From: Arbacia lixula
Lineage: Eukaryota; Echinodermata; Echinoidea; Arbacioida; Arbaciidae
Direction of reading: 5' to 3'
Assembly (NCBI GenBank): GCA_963669155.1
Contig: OZ022587.1
Coordinates: 3,934,621-3,998,620, forward strand
Length of the DNA stretch: 64,000 bases
In this document: positions 11,776 to 23,714 of the stretch, piece by piece
Layout: the number at the start of each line of letters is the position of its first letter
Numbering within the stretch: the stretch's first letter is position 1
Notes under the pieces: model-generated
Database searches by the model: none
Seen by the model: the letters and a program-made list of their open reading frames with translations, nothing else
Told to the model about the DNA's origin: nothing
Position numbers and translations under genes: made by a program

Positions 11776-11879
11776 ATAAGATTTATTTATTTAAAAAAAA
11801 TGCTGGTAGCTTTATGTAACAAAAAAAAAAAAAAAAGTTTGTGTGAGTGTGAGTGTATGTGTGTGCGTGTAGGTGCGTG

Positions 11880-12954
11880 TAGGAACATATGCCTAAAAGG
11901 TAAAATGATATTTAATAATAATTTATATGATAAGGAAATTTACTTCATTAAGGATTTAGTGTTTCAAGGACTGATGAGACCAGTGGAACATTTTCAGAAC
12001 TTGGGGATTAACTGTGACGATTTACTTTTGATTAATGATACATTTAAAGTGATACAAGAAGTTTTAAAAGATGACACGGTTGTGGTTAAATTTCACGAGG
12101 TTGATATAGCGAATTTTGATATAGGATTAAATATTTCCGAACAAAACGTAATGTTTAGAGACATAAAATCCAGAAAGGTATATGATTACTTGGTTAAAGA
12201 ATTAAGAAAATTATTTGTATTGCAGATTAGTGATAACCAAACTGTTTTCCAGTTTACTGAAAAGCAAACTACGGAGACATATAGTGGTTTGAGAAGCATG
12301 ACTCTCATTAGGAAACACATGTGTTTTTAAACTGCCCAAAAGTTAAGGAAGTCTGGCAAATTGTGATTCAGTTGTTTGAATTAACAGAAGTTGCAACTTT
12401 GGAATGGAAGGATATATTCGTCGTTCTTCCAGGTAAATCTATAAGAATAAAATTTGTTAATACGCTGATAGTTATGGTAAAATATATTATATTTAAATCT
12501 AGAACAGGATCTACTCTTCCCTCATCAAGGAAAATACAACGGGATATTTTGAACTATAGAGAGGAGGAAAAGAAATTGGCAATTAAAAGGGGTAAATTGG
12601 GACTACATTTGCAAAAGTGGGAATATATTGACAGGGTAATTTAAGAGACTATGTAGGTTGTTTTATGTAATAACATGTATAATTATTTACAACAACAAAA
12701 TAACGGGAAAGGTTAGTTTAATAGACACTATAAGATATTTATGTAACATATGATTATTTACAAAAATATAATTGGAAAGGTTATATGATACTGCTTTGGT
12801 AGGTTATGGAAAGATTTTTTTTTTAAACTATGACAGTTGTGAACGCGGGAGTAAAGAGGGGAGCGTGAGCAGGTTGGGGAAGGTAAGGGTGGGGGTTGAG
12901 GTGGGAGGGTTAAAAGGAAGGGGGTATACATGTAGAAGTTAGTGGTTTTTTTTT

Positions 12955-12985
<31 letters not shown>

Positions 12986-13388
12986 GGGGGGGGGTATATA
13001 GCGAATTTAAGGGAAGGGTAGTTTAAGCGGTTCTGTATATGGTTGGGGTGGGTTGGTGTCAGGGGCTTGGGGGGGGGGGGGGTGGCTGTCCAGATGGGAG
13101 TTAGGAATGGCTAGGACTAATTTTAGGGGTGTATTATAGGTTGGGGGATTAGTGGATTTGTTTATTTAAAACTTGATTCCGGAAGCTATTCGTTCAGTTT
13201 ATTTGATTAAACATCGTTACATGATTATAACAATTGAGTAATTATATTTAATATTTTCAGCTACAAATGCATATATATATAATTTGCATGATTGTTTTGT
13301 TTAATTTGTGTTAATATATTTAAACTGATTGTATGAATTTAATTTGTATTATTATGGACTCAGAATAAAGATCATTGAAAAAAAAAGT
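11880..13388 (+). mobile_element. L1/Tx1-like LINE 3' remnant
   Basis: Two overlapping frames together read as the C-terminal part of a LINE ORF2 protein. The first (to 12330) includes YFIKDLVFQGLMRPVEHF, like the region between the RT domain and the terminal zinc knuckle in L1/Tx1 elements. The second (12321-12644) begins with FLNCPKVKEVW, as in the usual H-x-F-x-x-C-P terminal motif, and continues with NTLIVMVKYIIFKSR. A frameshift near 12300 separates them, so it is dead. A 3' UTR runs to AATAAAGATC at 13365 and an A-run, the poly(A) end. Codon use is AT-rich, unlike the host genes. Confidence 0.75.
12940..12993. repeat. poly-T / poly-G run
   Basis: A run of about 30 T followed by a run of G, inside the LINE 3' region. 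Assembly errors are likely here. Confidence 0.85.
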
Positions 13389-13390
13389 GT

Positions 13391-13478
13391 GATTGTGTGT
13401 GTGTGCGTGTGTGTGAGTGTGTGTGCGTGTGTGTGTGAGTGTGTGTGTGTGTGTCTGTGTGTGTGTGTCTGTGTGTGT
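13391..13478. repeat. (GT)n microsatellite
   Basis: Directly follows the LINE poly(A) tail; a typical microsatellite seeded at a LINE end. Open frames through it are artefacts. Confidence 0.95.
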
Positions 13479-13599
13479 AGGAGGGGGGGGGGTTATGGGG
13501 TAGCGGTACCAGGTCAACGGATTGAATCAAGGTTTGTGTGTATTGTGCCCGAAATAGTCCCCATTTAGTCGACTGGAATTGTGTGAATCAGTCATATAG

Positions 13600-16500
13600 T
13601 GGGGCGGTTAAGCAACAAATATGAGGTGAATTGTGCACTTTTGTCTACCAGCACCAAATTTGGCCCACATGTTAAAAATCATATTTGGAACAATATTAGA
13701 TATAGAGGCATTTTTAGGGGCGCCTGGGAGCAGACACCAAAGTGCCCTAGGGGCCCTCATATGTTATTTTAACTTCTTTTTGAAAACGCACGCCCCGACT
13801 TGAAAAAAAAACCTTGATATGAATCATCCTTGGATAATAGGGACCTTACCTTGTTAAAATGTGTGGTCATAGGGGGCAAGGGGGCAGGTGGATAGCCCCC
13901 AAACGCCCCCAAACGCATTTTCCCTTTGTTTTAGGACATTTCCTCAAGAAAAAATAACTTGATTTTAACCAAACTTGATAGGAATCATCCTTAGGTAATA
14001 GCAAACTTTAATTGTTAAACTTGGGATACAACAAGAAGCAAGTGGCTGGGGAAGGGGGTAGCCCCCAAAACGCGGCGGGGGAAACTTTCTTTAAATTTTT
14101 TAAATACTTTCTCTCAAGAATAAATAACTAGAATCATCCTTAGGTATTAGGGACCTTAAGTTGTTAGAATGGGGGGGGGGGGGACACAAATCGCAAGGTG
14201 CCGGGAGGGGGTAGCCCCCCAAAAAAAAAGAAAAAAGAAAAGGAGAGAGAGAGAGAGAGAGGGAAAAAAACGATGCCCCCATGGGGCAACAGAAGAATAA
14301 ATAACTTTTTAACCAAACTTGATAGGAACCATCCTTAGGAAAGAGGGACCTTAAGTTCTTAAAATGGTGGTATGCAAGTGGCAAGGGACGGGGGGGGGGG
14401 GGGGGGGGGGCTAGCCCCAAAAGTTCCCCAAGGGGGTTAATTCCACTTATGATTTCCTTTTTACTCAAAGGTAAATGACTGGATTTCAATCAAACTTGAA
14501 AGAAGTTACCTCTAAAAAGTGGACTTAAGGTTGTAAAAATGGGATACATATCTAAAAAATGAATGTTGGATTTCATCAAAGCTCCACAGATTATTCTCAG
14601 ACAATTTTACCCCATCTGACATTAACTAGCTACAGCACAGCCCCTCCCCCTCCACCTCAGAAATGCGCCTTGCGGTCCATTATTTCAAGAAAAACGGAAT
14701 GTTTTCTCGAATGTATCCAAACTGCACAGTAAACAAGGATCAAAGATTGAGTCCAAAATGACTGCCAAAGCCATGTATTTAGCTTTATTCTGTTCCACTT
14801 TTACCTACAAGCATCAAATTTGGTACATAGGTTCATGATTATGAACTAAACAAAATCAGATATAGAGGCGCTTAAACATATGTCCTTGAGACGCCATTTT
14901 TCAAGTAGGCGTCTAAATTAGCTACCAAAACAATGTTTTTAGCTTTGTAGTTTTTGAGGCCTCAGAACTGGTGGCTATATCCATAATGGCTGGAAATTTC
15001 TGTCAGAACTCTTGGTCCACCGCCATACCATGGACCCTATCACGTGGGACGGTCCTTGGAAAGGCGATGAACAAAGAGTTTATACAGATGATGAAATGAG
15101 CAGCTCCTGAAGAGGAACATGACATTGCATTGTGTGAAAAGAATGTCACCATGAATCTATCCAAAAAATGGATGAATAAAGAGCATTTATTTACATCACT
15201 TAATGTAGCAAACATTATGTTTCTTAGTGAAGTAATTAGCGCATCAATTTTATTTTCCCGTTGACACTGATTTTTTTACGGATTTCTATTCTATCTAGTC
15301 TTTTCACAATCAACTATCAAGCACCATTGAGTGATGTGACAATTTGTGTTTTGTTTATTCAAATTGTGGTGGCCATCTTAAAAACTGATTAACTACATTT
15401 AATTTGTTTATATTTTTCCAGTTATTTTCTATGGAAATAGTAATTGCATCACTGTTCTTTCATATTCTGAGCATTACCGATTGTTCTTTCACCATGTTCA
15501 CTGCTAACTATCTTATATATGGTTATAAAAAGAGTCTTAAAACATTTATAAGTATTATTATGTCATGATACTGAAGGATAGCGAAATTGATAAAATGTTT
15601 AAATGCCTCAAAACGATATCTCATATCATTCCAGATAGTATTTTAAACATATGTTCAAAATTTGGTGCTTGTCGAAAAAAGTTAGCAGGACGAAAGAAAA
15701 AAGTTAAGACATGCACTGAGGGAGGGAACGAAGTCCCCCATGAAAACAAGATAGTAATTGACATGTAAGGCGCTATATTAATTCGAGGGTGGGGGGGGGG
15801 TCCTCCTTGTCCCCTCATCGGATGAGTACGCGACTACATGTGTATGTTAGATTATCCTTGGTTACTGCACAGTTTGGATAAATTTGAGAAAAACACTCCT
15901 TTTTTCTTAACATTTTGGACCGCAAGGCGCATTTCTGAGGTGGTGGGCGAGGGAGAAGGAGGAGGGTGGCTAGTTCAAGACAGATGGGATCCCCATTTGT
16001 AACAAATTTTCCCATTGCCTCAGAATAATCTGTCGAGTTTTGATGAAATCTAACATTCATTTTTAGATATGTATCCCATTTTTACAACCTAATTAGGTCC
16101 TCTTTTCCGAGGTCACTTCTTTCAACTTGGTTAAAAGACAGTCATGTACCTTTGCGAAAAGGTAACAAAACCACAGGACTTTGCCCCCTGGGGGAATTTG
16201 GGGGCTCCCCCCCCCCTCGCCACTTGCATAGCATCATCTTAATAACTTAGGTACCTATTATTTATTTATTATGTATTCTTCTGAAAAAGTAAAGAATAAG
16301 AGGAACTGGAGGCATTTCTTTTTTTTTTGGGGGGGGGGAAGGGGGGGGGGGGCTACCCCCTCCCAGTTCCTTGCAATTTGTGTCCCCCCATTCTAACAAC
16401 TTAAGGTCCCTAATACCTAAAGGTGGTTCCAGTTATTTATTCTTGAGAAAAAAGTATTAGAAAAATAAAAGAAAACTTCCCCCTGGGGCGTTTTGGGGGA

Positions 16501-16970
16501 TACCCCCCCCCTTCCCCAGCCCCTTGCCACTTGTGTACCCCAAATCTAACATCTAATGTTCCCTATTACCACAGGATGATTCCTATCTAGTTTGGTTAAA
16601 ATCCAGTTATTTATTCTTGAGAAAATGTCCCAAAATAAGAGAAAAATGCCCCCAGGGGAGTTTGGGGGCTATCCCCCGGCCTTCTTGCCATTTACGACCA
16701 CACATTTGAAAAAAGGTAAGGTACCTATTGCCTAAGGATGATTCCTATCAAGGTTTTTTTTTTCAAGTCCGGCCGTGCGTTTTCCAAAAGAAGTTAATAA
16801 CATATAAGTGCCCCAGGGGCAATTTGGGGGCTGCACCCAGGTGTCCCTGAAAACATTTTGAGATACCTCTATATCTAATATTGTCCGAAATATGATTGTG
16901 AACATGTGTGCCAAATTTGGTGCTTGTACACAAATGTGCACAATTATTCACCTCATCCACTCCACTAGTG
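13600..16970. mobile_element. 3.3-kb foldback element with 1.1-kb inverted arms
   Basis: The left arm (13620 to about 14760) and right arm (about 15840 to 16956) are inverted copies. Both begin ATGAGGTGAAT..TTGTGCAC and pass through AGCACCAAATTTGG, TTAGATATAGAGG, AACGCACG and a series of roughly 130-bp subrepeats. Each subrepeat contains GATAGGAATCATCCTTAGG, a GGGACCTTA step and a CCCCC/GGGGG run. The centre (14760-15840) is less repetitive and carries no recognised transposase. Such elements resemble Foldback/Galileo-type transposons in architecture; a relationship is not shown. Confidence 0.8.
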
Positions 16971-17014
16971 TTGGTTGGTAAGTGTATGGGTGTGGATGTC
17001 TGTCTGTATGGTGG

Positions 17015-17031
17015 TGTGCGTGTGTGTTTTT

Positions 17032-17087
<56 letters not shown>

Positions 17088-17090
17088 TGT
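17015..17090. repeat. (GT)n microsatellite
   Basis: A GT run just outside the right arm of the foldback. A similar run lies just outside its left arm at 13391-13478, in the same orientation. Confidence 0.95.
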
Positions 17091-17514
17091 ACGTGCAGTT
17101 AACACAAATACTGCTCTAAGAGAATAAAGACAGTTAACACAGTCAAGTTTTGAGTTCTAACACATAAAAGTGGGGCAATACCAGAACAAACAATTCATAA
17201 ACTGTTGCCCCTGCTTTCGTATTATTCCTAGAAGGAGATAATGAAATTTGACTTTAACTGACTCGCTGTCTTTACTCTAGAGCATTGTCAATTATTTTAA
17301 TTTTGCCTTATTGGCACGATAATAAGGGTGATCGTATTTTGTTATTTGTTTATAATTCCATTCACCATCATGATATTTCTTTTTTGTTATCACACCAATA
17401 TAGTAACCCCGATGACCATCGTCACTGTGTAATTTTTTATTATATTTATAGTACAATGAAACAGAGGGCAATGCAAAACCCATTATACACGACTTCACAT
17501 CTACACAATGTACA

Positions 17515-17882
17515 CATACACGCGCGCTCGCCCCCCCCCCCTCACAATCACACAACCACCACCATCCACCCACACGTAATATTCCGTACTTACACAGTTA
17601 CGCACACATATATTGCACACACCCACCTCAACATCCCCATCACGTACACATACATACCAGCTCAACACTCATCGCTAACACACGCACACGCAAACAACCT
17701 AGCCCATACGCCAGCACGCGCGCAACACACACACACACACACATACACACACACATGCACCCACACACACACACACACCCACACACATACACACACACAT
17801 ACACACACACATACACACATACACACACACACCCACCCACACACATACACACACACACTCACATACACACGCACACACACAA

Positions 17883-17944
<62 letters not shown>
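17515..17944. repeat. long (CA)n tract
   Basis: About 430 bp of CA-rich repeat with ACACCCAC and ACATACAC variants, ending in a pure (CA)n of about 60 bp. The long Thr/His open frame at 17285-17989 is only this repeat translated. Confidence 0.95.
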
Positions 17945-17946
<2 letters not shown>

Positions 17947-17999
17947 TACATACACATCACAGGCACAACCACACATGGCAATATTTTGAAGACAGGGAC

Positions 18000-18245
18000 T
18001 GGTGACAATTTGTGCAAGGGGTGACAATTTGTGCAAGGGGTGACAATTTGTGCAACGAGCTTTCAGTTTGCCTGCACAAATTGTCGTCCGTGTGGGTGAA
18101 AAATGGGAACATCACCTGCAGCACAAATTGACGACGGCGACAATTTGTGCAGGGGACGACAATTTGTGGTGTCAGGTTTTTGTCAAATTTTGCACAAATT
18201 GACGCCGGCGACAATTTGTGCAGGGACGACAATTTGTGGTGCAAC
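18000..18245. repeat. palindromic iteron array, right copy
   Basis: Repeats of GACAATTTGTGCAGGGACG and palindromic CACAAATTGACGCCGGCG units, inverted relative to the array at 11177-11326. At the inner end there are three direct 19-bp units (GGTGACAATTTGTGCAAGG). Confidence 0.9.
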
Positions 18246-18689
18246 AAGTGTCCAATGGTCAACATTTCTTCACACTACAAACAAAATTATCTTACTTTCC
18301 CTCGAGACACACGGTAGATATCTCCTGACGTCATATGACAGATGCATCTCTCGAGTAATTTCTTGTTACCATGGGGACCATGCTTGAATGCCATCCGATC
18401 TCCCCTAGGATTGTTCGTTATCCTTCTTCTTACATCGATTCACTTTAAATAAGTAAGTGTGTCGGGTGAAGAGAGTATCCGTAGTGCGAGGCAATGCCAC
18501 CGCATATTGTATTGATATCATTACCACTGTATCTCGATATTATGTAGGACCTTGGCGGGAAAGGAAGGAAACGTATTGCTATTCTTGCAAATAGTCGATT
18601 TCGTAATGAATTTATTATGTATTCATTTCATAACTGCGTAGTAACGCATTATCAAACACATCTGCATTTCACTATTGAGATTGATTGGG

Positions 18690-19690
18690 TACTACAGAAC
18701 GAAATCCCAGTAGAAACCAATGAGAGAAAAAAAAACATAAGAGGTTTCTACTGGAAATTCTGTACTGATCTCTTTTGGCCATTCTCTACTTGTTTGAATA
18801 CGGAATGTGGAATGATTTCCTGTAGAAATCAGTGGAAAAAATACCAGTTAAAATTAATAAATACAACAAAAAAAGTATTATGTCCGCCCCCGAGGCAAAA
18901 TGACATAATTTTTTTATCGAAGAGGTCTTGGGCAAAATGACCTGGCAGGATTTTTTTTTTTTTTTTAACTTATTGACTAACTTCTGTGTGAAAATCACGT
19001 TAATCCAATTAGTCATGCATGAGTGGGCAAAGTTTAAAGGCAAAAAAGTCACTTTTCAAAAGTCACAAGGGTAATTTTGGGATTTTGTCAGATGAATTTT
19101 TGATGAATTCCATTTCTGGTGCATGATTTATGGCCTTTTAATGTTTATCATCCATCTCTCGATGCACTAACACCTATCCCGACACTTAACCCATTGTTCT
19201 GGTTGAGTGAGCATCGTTTAATAAATACTCGCCCCTCTTGAGTTTAAAACTTTTAAAAACCCTTTATTTTGGTGAAAAAATAAACTCTGGATATTTTGAC
19301 AAAGATGTTACATGACCTGTTATGTAAGCATAAGAAGTAATTTTCGTGTCATGGTTGAATGAAAACACTTTAAAAATTGCCAAAATGTATTGTTAAAACG
19401 GCATAAACAATTTTCAAACAGAAGTTAATCAAGAAGTTAAGAAACAATCCTGCCAAATTATTTAGCCCAAAACCTCTTCGATAAACAGTTATGCTATTCT
19501 GCTTGGGGGGGGGGGGGGGGGGCTTACTTAGTTTGTTGTTTTCGAAAAAATACCAGTAGAAACCATCAAAAATCTCTATTGGATGTGTTACGATACATAT
19601 TAATCACCTACTGGTCTTTTATTGGATCTAGTAGAGATATCCAAAGGATTATACTGGTTTCTATTGAAATCTATTTAGGCCTATACACTG
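18690..19690. repeat. CAGTAGAAACC-family element split by a MITE
   Basis: Outer parts 18700-18848 and 19541-19690 contain CCAGTAGAAACCAATGAG, ATTGGATCTAGTAGAGAT and ACTGGTTTCTATTG words, the same family as the satellites at 36.6-39.1 kb. Near-terminal inverted ends (TCCCAGTAGAAACC / TCAATAGAAACCAG) bound it. The middle is a MITE (18855-19540). AAAAAATACCAG occurs on both sides of the insertion and may be its target duplication. Confidence 0.7.
18855..19540. repeat. foldback MITE (GCAAAATRACATAACTTTTTAT family), copy 1
   Basis: Inverted arms: the left has GCAAAATGACATAA, GAAGAGGTCTTGGGCAAAAT, GGCAGGATT and CCAATTAGTCATGCATGAGT; the right is the complement in reverse order. Other copies are at 25399-26682 and 49588-50320. 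Flanked by C/G homopolymer runs. Confidence 0.85.
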
Positions 19691-19993
19691 CATATACAAA
19701 AATGTTTTCACATTCATTTAAAAATGGGCAGCAATAATGCAACTTTACTTGAAGTTTGAATACTCCGTTAAACTTTTTGCTCAAATACTCGTTTTCTTTC
19801 ATTTTCTGATGGATTCTGATTTTTTTTCTTTGTTTTAATCACATAGTCTCTGTTCATGTAAGCACGTGTACTCAGAAATTGTAAAGTACACTTCTGAAAA
19901 ATTTCTTTAAAAATCCACAAGGTCAGCCCAAAATTCACGTTAGAAGTTTCGACATGAGCACGATGGAGGCAGTGATGTTGTCAGTGCAAGTGG

Positions 19994-20222
19994 ATAGAGT
20001 ATCGCGGTGTGACGTCATTTGAGCATATTGTCAAGAGACTTCTAAACTGCAGGTAGAGCAGGCAGTGGTGATCACTGTGGGGATTCTAATTGTGAGTGCC
20101 CGACACTAGCCCGCTAGACATTATCGGAACGGAAAACAACCTGTCAACGGATTGATTTTTCTTTAGAACCATGCTAGGTCTGACAACATGATCATATGAC
20201 GACACCACTTCAGCACTCATTA
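19994..20222. repeat. MITE with TGACGTCA-type ends, copy 3
   Basis: TGTGACGTCATTTGAGCAT at the left and CATATGACGACACCACTT at the right are inverted ends. Inner words CCCGACACTAGCCCGCTAGA and TTAGAACCATG match the other two copies. Confidence 0.75.
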
Positions 20223-21401
20223 AAGCGAGTTCATCGTTGCAATGTGCGCATGAGCAGAAATTCCATAGATAGTAGACCATGTGTGTACCCATTATAATGC
20301 AGATATGACAATAATAATAATGACATTATGATATGATATGGTAAGGGCACGTTGTAAAATAATACACCTTACACAGCCTCACGATCAAATTCCAGTCTGC
20401 ATTCTAGTCGTTCTTGATTCAGTGGAGTGTCCGACCCACAGAACTATTCCACTACGTAGTGGTGTTAGTGTAGAGATCAGTGGGTATAGTTCAGTGGTCC
20501 GACTGGTACTAGCTCAATCCTACTCAATGAAACCAAAAGAGGGCAGCAGACATGATTATTCAGCAAGGTCCACGTTCACAAGAGTGGTTTTATATAACGT
20601 TACTGATCTCCGCAAAATCAGGGTTTAACTTTGACCGCGTACTAAACTGAGACTAATTTTGTAATTTTTTGTAATTTTTTTTGTAATCATTGCTTTTTTT
20701 TTATCACGAAATCACAAGTGTGAATGATTTCAATTATTTACTTTTAATCATGACTATTTTGTGGACAAACTCAATATCCCATAGTGAAAATGCTCTACAA
20801 GTAAACTTCAAGTAACTAGACGTGTAAAATAAAAATAATGTTCAAGTTTGATGACGATTGTCCTGCTTGTAGCCGATTGTGCAAAAACTATTTACGTAAC
20901 GAACGTCCGAGGCAATAATTATTAACTGAGAAAGACTAGCCCGATGATTGACAATGTCTCAAAAAATTAAGTACTGCTAGGACATTGCGAATTTATGCTC
21001 CCAAAGGTGTTCATGATATTATTATTGAGAGGTGGACATGCTTGTACAATTTATTGAAGTAACTAGATGTTTAAACGGAAAAAAATGTAACATTTGAAGA
21101 CGATGATAAACAATACAAGTTATGTTTGAAGTCGTTTTGGTACAGAAACATTAAAACAAAACGCGTCTGGGATATTAACTAGGAGGTTAGGAGCCCTGAA
21201 CTGACGACTTGGAAATGTCACAAAGGTCTTAGTTCATGATAACAAACAAGTGTACAAATTATAAAAACAGTTAATAATTTTACAACAACAAAATAATAAT
21301 ATGTTGAAATGATTTATCTAAAGAGATAACTACGTATAGGAAATCGATTATCGAAGGTGTTTCATGACATTATAATTTAGAAGTGGACATAATATTTCAC
21401 T
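20223..21401. other. intergenic, no gene seen
   Basis: AT-rich DNA. A weak tRNA-like stretch (TATAGTTCAGTGGT with a poor B box) near 20486 was considered and rejected. No coding sequence supported. Confidence 0.3.
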
Positions 21402-21633
21402 TTATGAAAGAGTTCACCCTGAAGTTAGTTTTGTTTAAATAAAAGCAGATAGAAAAGTATAAGTGAAGTTTTGATAAAAATCCGTCAAAGGATAAGTTAA
21501 GATCGATCTTTCAAAATTTTGATTTTTTGACGTCACAAAATCAAAACTTAAAACAAACAAGTAACAATATGTTACTTTAATCTCTCTGATTTTATCCAAC
21601 CCAACCCAATTTCACGGTGAACTATCCCTTTAA
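21402..21633. repeat. short copy of the AGGGATAGTTCACCCTGAA MITE
   Basis: About 230 bp with AGTTCACCCTGAAGTTAGTT at the left, TTTTGACGTCACAAAATCA in the centre and GGTGAACTATCCCTTTAA at the right. A deletion derivative of the family at 4572. Confidence 0.8.
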
Positions 21634-21850
21634 AGATAAGTGTTTGATTTTGAGCGATAAGATGAAGTTTTCAAACAAATTTGATATAAGGGTGAACAGT
21701 GAGAGTTCATCGGGTCATATTCAAACAAGGTTTTTGCTAGAGCAACGTTTCTCCTGAACGCGTTTCTTTTTAACAAAGTGCTCCAAAGAGGCTTTAGGCT
21801 GCCAGAGGACAACTTGATGATCGGAAGGTCCAAGTGGAGACTCCACATCT

Positions 21851-22009
21851 GGGCCAGGTTGCATAAAACTTGCAATTGATGGTAACTCTGTCATTAATGG
21901 TAACTACCATGGTAACATCACTTGACAACCAATCATATTTGAGGTTTTCATACAAGTTGCCATTGGTAGCAAAGTTACCATCAATGGGAAGTGTTATGCA
22001 ACAGGGCCC
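21851..22009. repeat. foldback MITE, GGGCCCTGTTGCATAAAA family, copy 2
   Basis: The left end GGGCCAGGTTGCATAAAACT and right end (complement of TGTTATGCAACAGGGCCC) bracket ATTGATGGTAACT / AGTTACCATCAAT arms. Similar to 4212-4371. Confidence 0.8.
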
Positions 22010-22411
22010 AGATTGACAGTAATAACTTCCTCCACCACCACCACCACCATCACTCCCCCTGTTTGACCGCAGGTCGTCATCCCACTGCCATGGTTACCAT
22101 GGTTACTTCATCTTGTTTCGTGTTTTCCGACACATCCTTCTTTACCCCAAAACTAGTGCATCCATATTCCAAATTGAGTCATCTCCACGCTTCAATATGT
22201 ATTTTTTTTTGTCCTTACAATCAAGAGCATTACTAGTAGTACGATTTAAGCCGAACGAAAGAAATATATTGATACATTACGAACAAATTTGAGAGTTTAT
22301 TTCAAAATGATATGAATGCGCTAACCTTTCACGTATAACATCACATCAAGTAAACAATCTAGTCAAGTAATAATCTATATATTAATCATTAATATATTAA
22401 TCATTAATCAT

Positions 22412-23046
22412 TTAAAGGGCCCCTGTCATCAAAATATATGTTGACTTCTGTTGATGCAACTTAATATGTATATAACAAAATCACTAACTGTTCAATGGAA
22501 ATATGTGTCCTATATTTAAAAATATTTTTTTTCTATATTTTTCTCAGCACCGATAAGCCCCGCCTCCAAAATATCATCTAATTCAAGATTCCCCTTGTGA
22601 CATCATCAAAGGTAAAAATTAGCAGGATAATAGCTATAATTTATGCACAAACTAAACATTGCAAAGACTACTTGCAAGTGTTTATAATAACATCACATAG
22701 CTAGCACATTTCTGTCATAAGGAAACGATTATTCCCCATGAAAGGTTGTTAGGTGGTATTGTGTAAAAACATGTGATGCTCTTGTAGGCAGGTGAAGATA
22801 ATCACTGCAATGTTTTGTTTGTGCATAAATTCTGCTTATTATCTTGCTAATTTCTACCTTTGATGATGTCACAGGGGGAATCTTGAGCTGGAGGATATTT
22901 TGGAGGCGGGGCTCATCAGTGCTGAGAAAAAATAATTAAAAAATATAGGACACATATTTCCATTGAACAGTTAGTGATTTTGTTATGTACATATTATGTT
23001 GCATCAACATAAGTCGATATATATTTTGATGACAGGGAACCTTTAA
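22412..23046. repeat. TTAA-ended 635-bp foldback MITE
   Basis: Inverted arms of about 250 bp: TTAAAGGGCCCCTGTCATCA and CAATGGAAATATGTGTCCTA at the left have complements at the right, ending AGGGAACCTTTAA. The inner arms carry AAGCCCCGCCTCCAAAATAT and ATCTTGAGC words. TTAA lies at both termini. Confidence 0.85.
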
Positions 23047-23493
23047 AACGTTTCCCACTCTCCATTTATAGGATTTACTCAAATTTGATCTTCTTCGATG
23101 TCGCACTGAATGGTGAAAAGTATTAAAGAAATTATAGCTACCGAGTGATTAAAAGCGACTCAATATACATAAGTAAAGATAGCGTTTTTTGTGACAAAGA
23201 ACGTAGACTTTATTGTATCAGAGTCCATCATGTTTAAAACATTAAGTGACCATCGTTATGGATTCAGCAAAAACAATATTCAATTGATGTTGCTATTTCC
23301 TAACTCTATAATCAGGATGACAAATACTCTAACGAAAACAAATTTACAGCTGATTTTAAATAGATGTAAACAACACATATTGATCCACAACATCCAGATG
23401 TTTACATCAATGCATCAACATACATTTTTACCCGGAAGTCATGTCTATAGAACTTACTGACAAAACATACACCACACAATCTGAATACTGCTG

Positions 23494-23499
23494 TTTATT
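23494..23499 (-). promoter_or_regulatory. candidate poly(A) signal of the Ig gene (distal, duplicated)
   Basis: The second AATAAA, in an identical context 215 bp further on, created by the tandem duplication. Confidence 0.4.
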
Positions 23500-23708
23500 G
23501 AAAGTTATATAATCATTGTTACAATATGATATAGATACCTTAAACCTTCCAAATACTGTGTCATTTCGAAATTTACATTTTCCATGAATTTACATATTAT
23601 ACAATTAAAATATGGTTTGATTTCGGTTTTAAATTACCATTTTTACCCGGAAGTCATGTCTATAGAACTTACTGACAAAACATACACCACACAATCTGAA
23701 TACTGCTG

Positions 23709-23714
23709 TTTATT
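23709..23714 (-). promoter_or_regulatory. candidate poly(A) signal of the Ig gene (proximal)
   Basis: The first AATAAA on the minus strand after the stop at 24185, about 470 bp downstream. Confidence 0.45.

Larger units (their letters stand above)
11167..18255. mobile_element. candidate 7.1-kb composite element bounded by inverted iteron arrays
   Basis: The left boundary reads TGTTGCACCACAAATTGTCG and continues into GTCCCTGCACAAATTG. The right boundary is the exact complement of the same string over about 30 bp. TGGTCAA occurs immediately outside both ends (11160-11166 and 18256-18262), as a target-site duplication would. Inside each end comes a palindromic iteron array and then GT-rich DNA, in mirror order. 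The interior holds a LINE remnant and a 3.3-kb foldback and no transposase that I recognise. The alternative is two independent insertions of the same iteron repeat in opposite orientation. Confidence 0.45.

Noticed and set aside
17285-18036. Long Thr/His and Cys/Val open frames
   Set aside because: They read through (CA)n/(GT)n microsatellites.
20478-20550. tRNA-like stretch (TATAGTTCAGTGGT)
   Set aside because: The B box is poor and no acceptor stem closes.
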